Assembly: GCF_900566055.1 (NCBI RefSeq) | Contig: NZ_UPHQ01000172.1 | Location: forward strand, 1-41,479 | From: Mycobacterium innocens | GTDB lineage: Bacteria; Actinomycetota; Actinomycetes; Mycobacteriales; Mycobacteriaceae | Direction of reading: 5' to 3' | DNA length: 41,479 nucleotides | Shown here: piece by piece, positions 17,029-25,916 of the stretch | Numbering within the stretch: the stretch's first letter is position 1 | Layout of the letters: each line of letters opens with the position of its first letter | The notes under the pieces: generated by a model | Told to the model about the DNA's origin: nothing | What the model saw: only the letters and a program-made list of their open reading frames with translations | Databases searched by the model: none | Translations under genes and position numbers: made by a program

Positions 17029-18741
17029 TCAGTCGTCGCCCAGCGGAGCGGTCCAGTGGACCCGGGTGCCGCCGTCGGACGGACTGCTGATCTCGCAGCT
17101 GCCGCCGAGTTGTTCGGCCCGGTGCTTCATGTTGGCCAGGCCGCTGCGACGTGAAATGTCGGCGGGCAAGCCACACCCGTTGTCGACGATGTCGAGGCTG
17201 AACATGTCGGCGACGCCGACCTCGACGATCAGCAGGGTGGCGCCCGAGTGGCGCAGGGCGTTGCTGACGGCCTCGATGGTGACCGCTTCGGCGTGATCGG
17301 CCAGTTCGCCGCCGACGGCGGCCATCGGGCCATCGATGTGCACGGTAGTGACGATGTCACGATGCTCGGTCAGGTCGGCAACCGCTGCCTGAATGCGGTG
17401 CCGGAAGCCGCCGTCGCGCTCCAGCGGAGCCTTCAGCTGGAAGATGGCGGTGCGGATCTCCTCGATGATGGTCTGCAGATCATCGAGCGTGCGACTGAGC
17501 CGGCCGATCACCTCGGGTGAACGCGCCCGGGCCAGCGTGCCCTGCAGATCCATCCCGGTGGCGAATAGCCGCTGGATGACGTGGTCATGCAGGTCATGAG
17601 CGATGCGCTCGCGTTCAGCCAGGATGGTCAGCTGCCGCGCATCCTCACGGCCGGAGGCGAGCATCAGCGCGATCGTGGCGTGGGTGGCGAAATCGCGCAC
17701 CAAATCCACATAGCTGGCGTCGAAGGGCGGCTTGTCGGCGCCGCGGGCAATGGCGATCACCCCGGCGACGTGGTCGTGGGCGCGAAGTGGCATCAGAATC
17801 GCGGAGCGCTGTGCGACGTCGGTGAACGCGGGAATCCGGTGGTTGAACGCCTCGGTGATCAGCGGTTGGCCGGACCGAAAAACGGTGCCCGTGGTCGAGC
17901 CGTCCACCGGGACCCGCTGGCCGACGACCTCGGCGGCATGCCGCCCTACCGCGGCGGAAACAACCAGCGTGTCGATCTCCTCAGCCGGCTGGTCGGCATC
18001 GATCGGAATCAGCACAATCGCCTGTTCGGCGTCGGTTAGCGCGCATGCCTTTTCCGCGATCAACCGCAACGGACGGCGTTGCGGTTCGGCGCTGGTCAAC
18101 AGTGCGGTCGTGATCTCGCGGCTGGCCTCCATCCACTTCACCGCCGTGCGCTCGCGCTCGAATACCTGCGCATTGTCGATGGCGACCCCGGCCGCGAACG
18201 CCAGCGCACGCGCCGCGAACTCATCGGATTCGGAGAAAACCCGGTCTGGGTCGACATGGGTGAGGTAGAGGTGGCCGAATGCCCTTCCGCGGATCATGAT
18301 CGGGACGCCAAGAAAAGCGCGCATGGGTGGATGGTGCTCGGGGAAGCCGCAAGCGGCCGGGTGCGCGGTCAGATCATCCAGGCGCAGCGCCGGCGTTTCG
18401 ACGAGCGAGACACCCAGCACTCCCTTGCCGACCGGCAGATGCCCGATCCGTCGCGCCATCTCGGCATCTATCCCCTCGTGGATGAACGAGAGCAACGTTC
18501 CCTCGGGATCACGGACCGCCAGGGCGCCGTAGGGGGCCGAGGACAACTTCCTGGCTGCGGCGACGATCCGCCGCAGAGTTCCGTCGAGGTCGAGATCAGA
18601 TCCGATCTCGACGATCACCCGCAGCAACTGCTCCATTTGGTCGCGCGCCGCCAGCAGCTCGTCGAGCTGCGCGTGCATCCTGCCCACTAATCCGGGCTGA
18701 CCCAACCCCGCAAATGGTGAGCCGCTTTCGTCACTGGCCAC
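17029..18741 (-). CDS. devS: DevS/DosT-type haem sensor histidine kinase
   Basis: The 570-residue kinase has GAF-A (about 45-195), GAF-B (about 215-360), a HisKA_3 dimerisation helix and a C-terminal HATPase. GAF-A keeps the haem ligand His137 in EHHPPMRAFLGVP (equivalent to DosS His149) and the distal Tyr159 in FGHLYLTHV (DosS Tyr171). The phospho-acceptor is His385 in IAHDLHDHVIQRLF; ATPase motifs are EAVSNALRHSGA and DNGCGLP. It senses O2/NO/CO through haem and phosphorylates DevR. The GTG start at 18741 gives an N-terminus about 12 residues shorter than M. tuberculosis DevS. Its gap to devR is 176 bp and is not empty (see 18771-18917), unlike the tight coupling usual for two-component genes. 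Confidence 0.93.
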   Translation of the reverse strand: MASDESGSPFAGLGQPGLVGRMHAQLDELLAARDQMEQLLRVIVEIGSDLDLDGTLRRIVAAARKLSSAPYGALAVRDPEGTLLSFIHEGIDAEMARRIGHLPVGKGVLGVSLVETPALRLDDLTAHPAACGFPEHHPPMRAFLGVPIMIRGRAFGHLYLTHVDPDRVFSESDEFAARALAFAAGVAIDNAQVFERERTAVKWMEASREITTALLTSAEPQRRPLRLIAEKACALTDAEQAIVLIPIDADQPAEEIDTLVVSAAVGRHAAEVVGQRVPVDGSTTGTVFRSGQPLITEAFNHRIPAFTDVAQRSAILMPLRAHDHVAGVIAIARGADKPPFDASYVDLVRDFATHATIALMLASGREDARQLTILAERERIAHDLHDHVIQRLFATGMDLQGTLARARSPEVIGRLSRTLDDLQTIIEEIRTAIFQLKAPLERDGGFRHRIQAAVADLTEHRDIVTTVHIDGPMAAVGGELADHAEAVTIEAVSNALRHSGATLLIVEVGVADMFSLDIVDNGCGLPADISRRSGLANMKHRAEQLGGSCEISSPSDGGTRVHWTAPLGDD

Positions 18742-18770
18742 CTGATTTGAAACCTTCCACGCCTTCCGGC

Positions 18771-18917
18771 TTACGACAGCCGGTGCTGCGCCGGCAACAC
18801 CCGGATGCCGCTGACCAGCTTAACCACCTCGCGGCCGGGCAGCCATCGACCGCCGGCCAACGGTTGGCCGGCGGCGCTGTCCAGCAAATGATTCCGGCCG
18901 GCGCGTTGCAGGACGCG
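18771..18917 (-). other. In-frame open extension after the devR stop codon
   Basis: Directly after the devR TGA (18918-18920) the same frame stays open for 48 codons, to TAA at 18771-18773. The sequence (for example HLLDSAAGQPLAGGRWLPG, then REVVKLVSGIRVLP) has codon use with G or C in most third positions, like coding DNA here. It could be a remnant of a longer gene, a small separate gene starting at TTG or GTG, or a readthrough tail, since TGA followed by C is a leaky context. No family was recognised. Confidence 0.35.
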
Positions 18918-19574
18918 TCAGTCGCCGGGCGCTGGCGGCGCAGACCCTTGGCCCAACTTCGAGGCGAACACCGCTGCCTGGGTTCGCCGTTCCATGCCGA
19001 GTTTGGCCAGCAGGCGCGACACGTAGTTCTTCACGGTCTTCTCGGCCAGAAACATCCGGGCGGCGATCTGCCGGTTGGTCAATCCCTCACTGAGGTGTCC
19101 CAGCAGCGTCCGCTCCTGCTCGGTCAATCCGGACAGCGGATCGTGATGCTCCGCCCCGCCCCGCAGCTTTGCCATCAGCGCTGCGGCCGCCCTGTTGTCC
19201 AGCAGCGATTTGCCGGCGCCGACATCCTTGATCGCCCGGGCTAGCTCCATACCCTTGATGTCTTTGACGACGAAGCCGCTGGCGCCGGCCAGAATCGCCT
19301 CCAGCATCGCTTCATCGGAGGTGAACGACGTCAGCATCAGACACCGCAATTCGGGCTGATCGGACAGCAGGTCACGGCACAATTCGATGCCGTTGCCGTC
19401 GGGCAGGCGCACGTCGAGCACGGCGACATCCGGCTTCAACGCCGGGATCTTCGCCATCGCTTCGGACACCGAGCCCGCTTCGCCGACGATCTCGAGGTCA
19501 GGGTCGGATGCGAGCAGATCGGTCAGTCCGCGACGGACTACTTCATGGTCATCGACCAAGAAAACCCTAACCAT
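18918..19574 (-). CDS. devR: DevR/DosR dormancy response regulator
   Basis: The 218-residue NarL-family regulator is very similar to M. tuberculosis DevR throughout. Phospho-acceptor Asp54 ([12 protein letters not shown]), Thr82 (LMLTSFTS) and Lys104 (GFVVKDIKG) are present. The LuxR-type helix-turn-helix keeps the DNA-contacting Lys179, Lys182 and Asn183 ([18 protein letters not shown]), so it should recognise the standard DosR box. ATG 19574 has AGGA 6 bases upstream and gives the family length; GTG 19589 is a less likely start. The gene lies between a universal stress protein and devS on the same strand, the Rv3134c-devR-devS order of M. tuberculosis. It is the expected activator of most operons in this window. 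Confidence 0.96.
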   Translation of the reverse strand: MVRVFLVDDHEVVRRGLTDLLASDPDLEIVGEAGSVSEAMAKIPALKPDVAVLDVRLPDGNGIELCRDLLSDQPELRCLMLTSFTSDEAMLEAILAGASGFVVKDIKGMELARAIKDVGAGKSLLDNRAAAALMAKLRGGAEHHDPLSGLTEQERTLLGHLSEGLTNRQIAARMFLAEKTVKNYVSRLLAKLGMERRTQAAVFASKLGQGSAPPAPGD

Positions 19575-19897
19575 TGCGAGTCCTTTCACCCGACCGCACT
19601 AACTCCCAACCATTCCCCACTATTGACCACTATTGCCGATGTTGGATAGCGATGTCGGTGGGCATCTCTTTCGTGTCCCTCGTACACCCTGCGCCCTGCA
19701 TGCCGACCTGGACACGTTCGGCGCGTACCCGTCACCCCGGCGTCGCGCCGCTACCGCTGCCCGAGGCGAGACGATCGAAGCGTTTTCCACTCACCGGCTC
19801 GAGCCCAAACCGGTTGGCGCGGCAAGAAAATCGTGGGTTTGTCGCACTTCGCACCGCAACTGACCGAAAATGCCCCGGCGCGCCCTCGGGCCCGATT
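19575..19897 (-). promoter_or_regulatory. devR upstream region with a 10-bp tandem repeat
   Basis: This 323-bp gap between the stress protein gene and devR is longer than expected for an operon and may hold a devR promoter. No gene and no good DosR box was found in it. The one distinct element is a direct repeat, CCACTATTG at 19617-19625 and again at 19627-19635, exactly 10 bp apart and about 43-61 bp upstream of the devR start. Confidence 0.4.
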
Positions 19898-20668
19898 TCA
19901 GTGACGAACCACCAGGATCGAGCAGTCGGGATAGCCCAGAATCGGATGGCAATTGAGAGTGGCCAGTTCCGGGAGCTGCTCGGCGTCGGTCTCGCCGACA
20001 ACGGCCAGGTCGATCGCGCTGCCGTGGCGCTCGGCGGCCTTCGCGCCGGTGCCCGCGGCAACGATTTGGACGGGCACGTCCGGATAGCGGCGGACCCAGC
20101 TGTTGAGCCGGCGATCGATCTGGCGCACCGTGGCATGCCGGCGCCGCCCTTCCTCCATCGCCTGGTGCACGACTTCGTCGTTGTCGGCTTCGTCGTTGAG
20201 GACGACGGCGATCACACCCAGCTTGGTCGGCGAGCCGTCGGGATTGGTCCGCACTATCGCGACCGGGCAGTGTGCGCCCGTGACCAACGCGGCAGCGGTC
20301 GGACCCAACAACCCGTCGGCCGCCCTGCCCCGCCGCGCGGTGCCGACGCAGATCAGCGCGGCGTCCTGCGATTCACCGATCAACACCTGTGCCGGATCGC
20401 CGGATCGGATTGCGGTTTCGGTCTCGACCGGTCGTCCTTCGCCCTGGATGGCCCCGTCCGCCTGGTACAGCGCCCGCTCGGCGCGTTCGAGCTCCCACTC
20501 GGAGTTCTGCGCCGACCCGCCCTGCACATCAGGGGCGGGAATGACATACACCAGGCGAAGCGGCAGCTGCCGGCCCCCTGCCTCTTCGATCGCCCACTTG
20601 GCAGCGTTAACCGCGGCTTGTGAGCCATTGACGGCCACGACCACCGACTTCGGGTCCGGCTGCGACAT
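19898..20668 (-). CDS. Universal stress protein, first gene of the devRS unit (Rv3134c/Rv2028c-like)
   Basis: The 256-residue protein has a first UspA domain (VVVAVNGSQAAVNAAKWAIEE; CVGTARRGRAADGLLGPTAA) and a shortened second domain ending LGYPDCSILVVRH. Compared with the Usp at 16157, about 15-20 residues are missing after VVHQAMEEGRRR: the strand with the ALGVWR region goes directly into RQIDRRLNSWVRRYPDVP. This looks like a small in-frame deletion. Start ATG 20668; no strong ribosome binding site. Position before devR recalls Rv3134c, while position after pfkB recalls Rv2028c; the arrangement here combines both and orthology cannot be decided. DosR-like boxes lie 65-100 bp upstream. Confidence 0.88.
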   Translation of the reverse strand: MSQPDPKSVVVAVNGSQAAVNAAKWAIEEAGGRQLPLRLVYVIPAPDVQGGSAQNSEWELERAERALYQADGAIQGEGRPVETETAIRSGDPAQVLIGESQDAALICVGTARRGRAADGLLGPTAAALVTGAHCPVAIVRTNPDGSPTKLGVIAVVLNDEADNDEVVHQAMEEGRRRHATVRQIDRRLNSWVRRYPDVPVQIVAAGTGAKAAERHGSAIDLAVVGETDAEQLPELATLNCHPILGYPDCSILVVRH

Positions 20669-20732
20669 CTCGGCTCCTGACTACTTCGACCCGCTCAATG
20701 TCAGGCTATTGCGAAATTGGCTCCGTGGGCAG

Positions 20733-20768
20733 GGGCCGTTCGGCCTTACCTGGAATGTCGTTCGTCCC
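20733..20768 (-). promoter_or_regulatory. Pair of DosR-like boxes upstream of the USP-devR-devS unit
   Basis: GGGCCGTTCGGCCT (20733-20746, containing the perfect dyad GGCCG-TT-CGGCC) and, on the minus strand, GGGACGAACGACAT (20755-20768) each match 9 of 14 core DosR positions. Their centres are 22 bp apart, the same phasing as at 13374-13409. They would give autoactivation of devR. Confidence 0.55.
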
Positions 20769-20808
20769 CGGCGGGTTCTGCCGAGCATCCCACGTCGCAC
20801 CCTCAGGG

Positions 20809-21801
20809 TCACATCGCGCCGGCGGCCACGTCGGTGACTTCCGAAGGTTGGCCAACCTGTTCGAACAACCTCTCCACATCCGCGCGCTCGCAAGCCGCCG
20901 TACCAGGTGTCAGCAGCATTGCCGCTCCCGCCGCAATCCCCAACCGAACCGACTCGGCCAGCGACCAGCCGCGGCACCGGCCGACCGTGATCGCGGCAAC
21001 CATGGCGTCGCCGGCCCCGACGCCGCTTCCGTGTCCCATCGGAACCGCCGAAAACCGCTCACTGGTGTCGCGTGTGGCCAGCAGCGCGCCGTGCGATCCC
21101 AGCGACACCACCACGGCTTGCGCAAGACCGCGGTCGATCAGCTCGTGTGCGGCACCGAATTGCGCGGACTCGGTGACCAGCTCCCGTCCGGCGCACTCCT
21201 GGAGTTCTCGCACGCTTGCCTTGAGCAGGAAGACCCCGCGGGAGATGTGCCGCAGGCCGCCACCGGAGGTGTCCAGCACGAACCTGGCACCGAGCTGGCC
21301 GCAGACATCGGCAACCCGCTGGTAGTAATCAGCGGGTACCCCCGGCGGCAGACTGCCGCTAGCCACCACGAATTCGGCGGAACGCGCGGCAAACCGCAAT
21401 TCCTGAAGACATCGCTGCTGGTCCGCCGATGTCAGTTGAGGTCCCGGAAGCACGAACCGGTACTGCCGCCCGGTGCTGGTCTCGTTGACGGTGAAGCTTT
21501 CCCGCGTCGACGCGGCGATCGGGATGTGTGCACACGGCAATCTCTCCTCGCTGAGCAGCCGCACCAGAAGCCCGCCGTGCGATCCGCCCGCGGGAAACAC
21601 CGCAAACACCGACCCGCCGAGGACCTGCGCGATCCGGGCGACGTTGATCCCGCCGCCGCCCGGGTCGTAACGGGTTGCCGAGCAGCGCAGTTTCTCGGTC
21701 GGCCGGACGACGTCGACGCAGGTCGTGATGTCGAGCGCCGGATTCATGGTCAACGTGACGATCCGCGGTCCGGCCGCGGCTGGCTGGGCCGCCGTTTTCA
21801 T
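20809..21801 (-). CDS. pfkB: 6-phosphofructokinase, PfkB/ribokinase family (Rv2029c)
   Basis: The 330-residue sugar kinase matches DosR-regulated PfkB: substrate-binding RIVTLTMNPALDITT and YDPGGGGINVAR at the N-terminus, FVVASGSLPPGVPADYY, LKASVRELQECAGRELV, and the C-terminal anion hole and catalytic base GSGVGAGDAMVAA. It phosphorylates fructose-6-phosphate to fructose-1,6-bisphosphate with ATP. ATG 21801 is used; GTG 21822, 6 bases after the previous stop, would add seven residues and neither has a clear ribosome binding site. It follows the Rv2030c-like gene closely, preserving the M. tuberculosis order hspX-Rv2030c-pfkB, and probably depends on the hspX promoter. Confidence 0.93.
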   Translation of the reverse strand: MKTAAQPAAAGPRIVTLTMNPALDITTCVDVVRPTEKLRCSATRYDPGGGGINVARIAQVLGGSVFAVFPAGGSHGGLLVRLLSEERLPCAHIPIAASTRESFTVNETSTGRQYRFVLPGPQLTSADQQRCLQELRFAARSAEFVVASGSLPPGVPADYYQRVADVCGQLGARFVLDTSGGGLRHISRGVFLLKASVRELQECAGRELVTESAQFGAAHELIDRGLAQAVVVSLGSHGALLATRDTSERFSAVPMGHGSGVGAGDAMVAAITVGRCRGWSLAESVRLGIAAGAAMLLTPGTAACERADVERLFEQVGQPSEVTDVAAGAM

Positions 21802-21828
21802 GTCCGTTGACTCGGCTCGCACCGGCGG

Positions 21829-23871
21829 CTACAGGCCACTCGGGTAGGTTTCCGGTGTCTCGCCGGCGATCCACAAATTGGTGGTCTCGAGAGGTTCGAG
21901 GGCGCGCGTCTTGTCGATGTGGATCATCGCGTCGAACTGATCGGCGGGGCGGACATGGAAGTAGTGGCTTTGCCGTTCCGTCGAAGGCAGGTAGATCACC
22001 CCGATGGCGCGTCCCAGCCGCACGACACTGAGCGGGTCCGCGGCTTCCGGGGTTATCTGCGGTGACACCAGGAAGGCGTTGCGTCCGGTCTCGTGAAGTA
22101 GTTGCTCGATGCTTCCGTTGAGTGCGGGTCGAACCACCTTGCGTTCGGCGATGCCGCCCCATTCGCTGGCGGCGGTCACCGTGCCGGAGTAGGTGCACAG
22201 CCCGATCAGACGCGACTCGTCGCCGTATCGTTGTCGAACAAGTTGACCGAGGGTGAGCTGTCCGTCGGCCCATACTTCGGTGGCCCGCGCGTCCCCGACG
22301 TGAGAATTGTGTGCCCACACCACTATTCGGGCCGGCGGGACATCGTCGTGGCGGTCGAGGTGTTTCAGCAGCGCGTCCAGGGTCTGTGCCATGTGCTGAT
22401 CGCGCAAATTCCATGAGGTGACCCGCCCGCTGAACATCGCGCGGTAGTACACCTCCGCGTTGCGTACCGTCTGCGCATTTTGTTGGGCGTAGAACGCTTC
22501 GTCCTCGGCGAGCATTCCGTCCCGGCGCGCATAGCTGAGCAGGTGGCGCTGCAGGTCGACCAATTGCTCGATGGCTTGACGTTCGCACGAGGGACCGGCG
22601 CCGAATGCCGCCGCATATCCGTAGGCCTGACCGTCGTCGGCGGAGGTGTGGTCAAAGCACGCGTAACGGGCGCGTGCCCGCGCCGCCGCGGTGGGGTCGA
22701 CCTTCTCGAGGAAGCTGATCACTTCGTGCGTCGAGCGGTGCAGGCTGTACAGATCCAGGCCATAGAAACCGGCTTGCCGTCGACCATTCGATTGGTGCCG
22801 CCGGTTGCGCGCGCGCAGCCAGTCGACAAAGTCGCGGACCACGACGTTGCGCCACATCCAGGCCGGAAAGCGCTCGAAGCCGCTCAACGCTGCCGCAGCG
22901 CTGCGGTCCTCGCCCTGGCCGCGCACGTACCGATTCACCCGGTAGGCGTCGGGCCAGTCCGCCTCGGCGGCAACGGCGCAGAAGCCCTTCTCCTCGATCA
23001 GCCATTTCGTGATGGCGGCCCGCGCCGCGTAGAACTCGTGGGTGCCGTGCGAGCTTTCGCCGATCAACACGATCCGCGCGTCGCCGATGAGCTCTTCCAG
23101 GGTTTCAGATGGTGGAACGCCACCGGGAGCGTCGATGGCCACGCTGTTGATCACCTCGGCGGCTGTCGGCGCCGCGGGTCTGATCACCGAGATGCCCGAG
23201 GTCGGGGTGGCCAACAGCCGGCGGACCTCCTCGTCGGTGACCTGGCGAAAGTCCCAGAACGACTCGCCGACCGCCAGAAACGGGGTGGGCATGGAGGCGC
23301 ATACGACGTCGTCGACGACGCCGGCGAACTCCCGGCAGGTGGATTCCGGGGCGGCCGGAACCGCAATCACGATCTGTTCGGGCTCGGCTTCGCGCAGCGC
23401 CTGCACCGCCGCGAACATGCTTGCGCCGGTGGCCAACCCATCGTCGACCAGGATCACCCTCTTGCCGGCGACGTCGAGCGGCGGGCGGCCCGCGCGATAA
23501 ATGGCCTCGCGGCGGACCAACTCGCGCCCTTCGCGCTCGGCGATGTCGCGCAGTTGCTGCGGCGTGATCCGCAACCCCCGCACCACATCGTCGTTGACGA
23601 CGACGCGGCCACCGCTTGCCAGTGCGCCCAGGGCAAACTCTTCGTGGCCGGGAACGCCGAGCTTGCGGACGATGAGGGCGTCCAGCGGAGCGTGCAGCGC
23701 CGCCGCCACCTCCCAGGCGACGGGTATGCCACCCCGCGCGAGGCCCAACACGATCACGTCCCCGTGGTCGCGGTAGGCACTCAACAGACTTGCCAGCACC
23801 CGGCCGGCCTCGCCGCGGTCGCGGAATACCCGCCGCGGCGCGTGCCGGGTGGTCTTCGCTGAGCTGGTCAT
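21829..23871 (-). CDS. Phosphoribosyltransferase/erythromycin esterase-like fusion (Rv2030c)
   Basis: The 680-residue protein has two domains. Residues about 10-210 are a type I phosphoribosyltransferase with the PRPP loop [17 protein letters not shown]. Residues about 245-670 are an erythromycin-esterase-like domain ([52 protein letters not shown]) with the conserved His and Glu residues of that family. It matches DosR-regulon Rv2030c in length and order. The biochemical role is unknown. Start ATG 23871; the hspX stop is 16 bp upstream and pfkB starts shortly after its stop, so the three are an operon. Confidence 0.92.
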   Translation of the reverse strand: MTSSAKTTRHAPRRVFRDRGEAGRVLASLLSAYRDHGDVIVLGLARGGIPVAWEVAAALHAPLDALIVRKLGVPGHEEFALGALASGGRVVVNDDVVRGLRITPQQLRDIAEREGRELVRREAIYRAGRPPLDVAGKRVILVDDGLATGASMFAAVQALREAEPEQIVIAVPAAPESTCREFAGVVDDVVCASMPTPFLAVGESFWDFRQVTDEEVRRLLATPTSGISVIRPAAPTAAEVINSVAIDAPGGVPPSETLEELIGDARIVLIGESSHGTHEFYAARAAITKWLIEEKGFCAVAAEADWPDAYRVNRYVRGQGEDRSAAAALSGFERFPAWMWRNVVVRDFVDWLRARNRRHQSNGRRQAGFYGLDLYSLHRSTHEVISFLEKVDPTAAARARARYACFDHTSADDGQAYGYAAAFGAGPSCERQAIEQLVDLQRHLLSYARRDGMLAEDEAFYAQQNAQTVRNAEVYYRAMFSGRVTSWNLRDQHMAQTLDALLKHLDRHDDVPPARIVVWAHNSHVGDARATEVWADGQLTLGQLVRQRYGDESRLIGLCTYSGTVTAASEWGGIAERKVVRPALNGSIEQLLHETGRNAFLVSPQITPEAADPLSVVRLGRAIGVIYLPSTERQSHYFHVRPADQFDAMIHIDKTRALEPLETTNLWIAGETPETYPSGL

Positions 23872-23887
23872 GGCGTTCGGCGCTGAG

Positions 23888-24319
23888 TCAGTTCGCGCGC
23901 TGGATCGGAATCCGGCGCTCGGCGGGTTTGGCGTCCGACACGGCAACGGAGACGGTGAGGATGCCCTTGTTGTAGGTGGCCTCGATGCTGTCTTCGTCGG
24001 CGCCGGCCGGCAACGCGACGGTTCGAACGAATGAGCCGTAGGAGAATTCCGACCGGCCGTCGAATTCTTTTTTCTCGGTTCGTTCGGCCTTGATGGTCAG
24101 CCGCCCGTCGTGCACGGTGATGTCGATGTCCGTTGCCGGGTCGACACCCGGGATTTCGGCGCGCACCTCATAGCGGCCGTCCGTCAACTCGTCCTCGAGC
24201 GGCATCAGCCGGCTTTCGACTGTGACACGCGGGCCGGCAAACGACGGAAAGCCGGCGAGCAGTTCGGAAAAGTCCGGGAACAGTGACCTGGGCCGGCGCT
24301 GCACGGAGAAAGAAGTCAT
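23888..24319 (-). CDS. hspX: Alpha-crystallin small heat shock protein HspX (Acr)
   Basis: The 143-residue protein is a close HspX/Acr (Rv2031c, 144 residues) homologue: N-terminal [19 protein letters not shown], the alpha-crystallin domain with [18 protein letters not shown] and [17 protein letters not shown], and the strand GILTVSVAV. The C-terminal RIPIQRAN retains an IxI motif (IPI). It forms oligomers that hold unfolded proteins and is a major protein of hypoxic mycobacteria. ATG 24319 has AAGGAG 6 bases upstream. A strong DosR box 72-85 bp upstream lies inside the 3' end of the preceding small gene, so hspX can be transcribed from its own promoter as well as from the one further upstream. 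Confidence 0.97.
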   Translation of the reverse strand: MTSFSVQRRPRSLFPDFSELLAGFPSFAGPRVTVESRLMPLEDELTDGRYEVRAEIPGVDPATDIDITVHDGRLTIKAERTEKKEFDGRSEFSYGSFVRTVALPAGADEDSIEATYNKGILTVSVAVSDAKPAERRIPIQRAN

Positions 24320-24371
24320 GATTATCTCCTTGTTTTTCGACTCGTCGTGATGGCGGTTTCTATCCGACCAG

Positions 24372-24686
24372 TCAATCCCGGCCGCCGATAGGGACCGAAG
24401 TCCCGGGCCGGCGGGGCCGTTGGTCGGCTCTGGGGCCGGTGCCGGGACCTCGACGATGGGCTGCCCCCAGGTAGGCCATGACACGGTCCAGGATCAGGCC
24501 ATATGCGTCGCCGTCTTCGGCGAGACGGACAAGTCCCCGGTGAAGCAGAAAACCCTCGATCCGCCGATCCAGCGGCCACTCGGAATATTTGCTGTGGTCG
24601 GCATATGCCGAGTTGAGGAACTGCACCGCCAGCGCATCGAGATCGGAATCTGTCAATAGCGGGGCGTTTCCCAGCGGAGAACCCAT
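24372..24686 (-). CDS. Small protein of unknown function upstream of hspX
   Basis: The 104-residue protein was not recognised. ATG 24686 has AAAGGAA about 7 bases upstream. Residues about 10-75 look folded and helical (SDLDALAVQFLNSAYADH; LDRRIEGFLLHRGLVRLAED; LILDRVMAYLG). The last 30 residues are Pro/Arg/Gly-rich and are encoded by DNA that also contains the hspX DosR boxes, so the tail may be shaped by the regulatory sequence. A DosR box lies about 95-108 bp upstream of its start. It precedes hspX by 52 bp on the same strand and follows acg, so it is very likely a dormancy protein. No membrane segment or signal peptide is seen. Confidence 0.7.
   Translation of the reverse strand: MGSPLGNAPLLTDSDLDALAVQFLNSAYADHSKYSEWPLDRRIEGFLLHRGLVRLAEDGDAYGLILDRVMAYLGAAHRRGPGTGPRADQRPRRPGTSVPIGGRD
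24391..24427 (-). promoter_or_regulatory. hspX DosR boxes
   Basis: GGGACCGAAGTCCC (24391-24404) matches 12 of 14 DosR core positions. A weaker site, CCGACCAACGGCCC read leftward (24414-24427), keeps ACCAACGGCCC. They lie 72-108 bp upstream of the hspX start and within the end of the small gene 24372-24686. M. tuberculosis hspX likewise has paired sites. Confidence 0.85.
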
Positions 24687-24780
24687 ACCAATTTCCTTTG
24701 TATTTCCTTTGTGTGTGCACGCGGCTTTCGTCGATTCGCCGGGCTGGCCCAATGATTCGGCGCTTTTCGGCCGGCGCATA

Positions 24781-24794
24781 GGGCCGGAAGTCAC
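24781..24794 (-). promoter_or_regulatory. DosR box upstream of the small hspX-linked gene
   Basis: GTGACTTCCGGCCC read leftward matches 10 of 14 core positions. On the plus strand its context, ATAGGGCCGGAAGTCAC, closely parallels the hspX box context ATAGGGACCGAAGTCCC, which suggests a duplicated promoter segment. It is 95-108 bp upstream of ATG 24686. Confidence 0.6.
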
Positions 24795-24845
24795 CTGTGA
24801 TCGGTAATCGGTGCGGCCTGACCAGCCGGGCCCGATCGCCATGGT

Positions 24846-25826
24846 TCAGCGGTGAAACTCCAGCACGTCGCGCAACGGTCGCCGCGGTGTGGGCGGCGGA
24901 ACCTCGCCGGAAGGTGCCACACCGACCCGGATCAACACCTGAGGTACTGCCGGGCTGCCGGTGAGATCGCCGACGATGGCGCGGCTGGCTGCAATCTCGG
25001 TGAGATGGGTGACCGGGCAGGTCGCCAAACCGGCAAGGGTGCACTCCAGCAATACGGCCGACAGCGCCCGGCCGCAATCGAGGGCGTCGGCACGCGTGTC
25101 CCCGGGCGTCGACAGCACCACGATTCTGGCTTGATCCGGCCTGCTGGCCGAACTGCGCTCGCTATGCCAGTCAGCGGGAAACCGGCGATTCACAGCCACT
25201 GCCCGAGCCGCCGACCCGGACGCTAGCGCGCTTTCGGGTATCCCTTCCGATTCCCTGGAAGGTGCTGTCCACCACGCTAATTCATGATGGTATGAGTCGT
25301 CGTAGCGGCGCAGGGCCTCGGTGAGCCGCGATGCCTCGGCGAGTCGGGGCCGCGCCTCGTCGGCCAATACCGCGAGTTCGATCCCGTCGTTTTCGAACGA
25401 GCTGCCCAGCACGGATTCCAATGACGCCCATTCGTTGGGCGCCCGGAACGGACGCCGGTCGGTTCGGCGAAGCAATATCGCCTCGGCCCGGTCACGCCGG
25501 GGTTGGGTGACATAGTCCATCGGGGCGAAGTCGATCGAGGCGAGGTGGTCCAGATCGTTGGGGTTGGGAAATTGGTCGACGGCTGCGTTCCAGCCGGCGG
25601 CGGCCATGGCGACCTGAAAGTGATCGAGCAGGGCACCGCAACTGATCACCGCTTCGCGACCCGAGCTGTCTGCCGCGGTGACCAATCGGTGCGGATCGAG
25701 GAACAAGTCGACGGCTGTGCTGCCGGCCGACCACCGCCACGGCTGGCTGTTGTGCAGCGAGGGAGCATGGCACGCCAACTCCACGGCTTTCGTGATTACC
25801 CCGGTGTCGACCGTCGCTTGAGTCAT
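24846..25826 (-). CDS. acg: Acg nitroreductase-like protein (Rv2032 type)
   Basis: The 326-residue protein is closest to Acg/Rv2032: ELACHAPSLHNSQPWRWSAG, GREAVISCGALLDHFQVAM, FPNPNDLDHLASIDFAPMDY, ILLRRTDRRPF, AVLLECTLAGLATCPVTHLTEI, and the end TPRRPLRDVLEFHR. It should bind FMN in a pocket closed by a lid; reductase activity is doubtful in the family. ATG 25826 has AGGTGA about 6 bases upstream; GTG 25835 is in frame but badly spaced. In M. tuberculosis acg is divergent from hspX; here it lies upstream on the same strand, divergent instead from the acs-pdh operon. A DosR box is 60-73 bp upstream. Confidence 0.93.
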   Translation of the reverse strand: MTQATVDTGVITKAVELACHAPSLHNSQPWRWSAGSTAVDLFLDPHRLVTAADSSGREAVISCGALLDHFQVAMAAAGWNAAVDQFPNPNDLDHLASIDFAPMDYVTQPRRDRAEAILLRRTDRRPFRAPNEWASLESVLGSSFENDGIELAVLADEARPRLAEASRLTEALRRYDDSYHHELAWWTAPSRESEGIPESALASGSAARAVAVNRRFPADWHSERSSASRPDQARIVVLSTPGDTRADALDCGRALSAVLLECTLAGLATCPVTHLTEIAASRAIVGDLTGSPAVPQVLIRVGVAPSGEVPPPTPRRPLRDVLEFHR

Positions 25827-25885
25827 CGCATTCACCTGCCTTGTTAGCTGCCTTCGACTTTCGTCGCAGCCGGGATTCCGCGCCA

Positions 25886-25899
25886 GAGTCCTTGGTCCC
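25886..25899 (-). promoter_or_regulatory. DosR box for acg
   Basis: GGGACCAAGGACTC read leftward matches 10 of 14 core positions with an intact GGGAC half. It is 60-73 bp upstream of ATG 25826. Confidence 0.65.
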
Positions 25900-25916
25900 C
25901 GGGGCGGCGGCCCATT

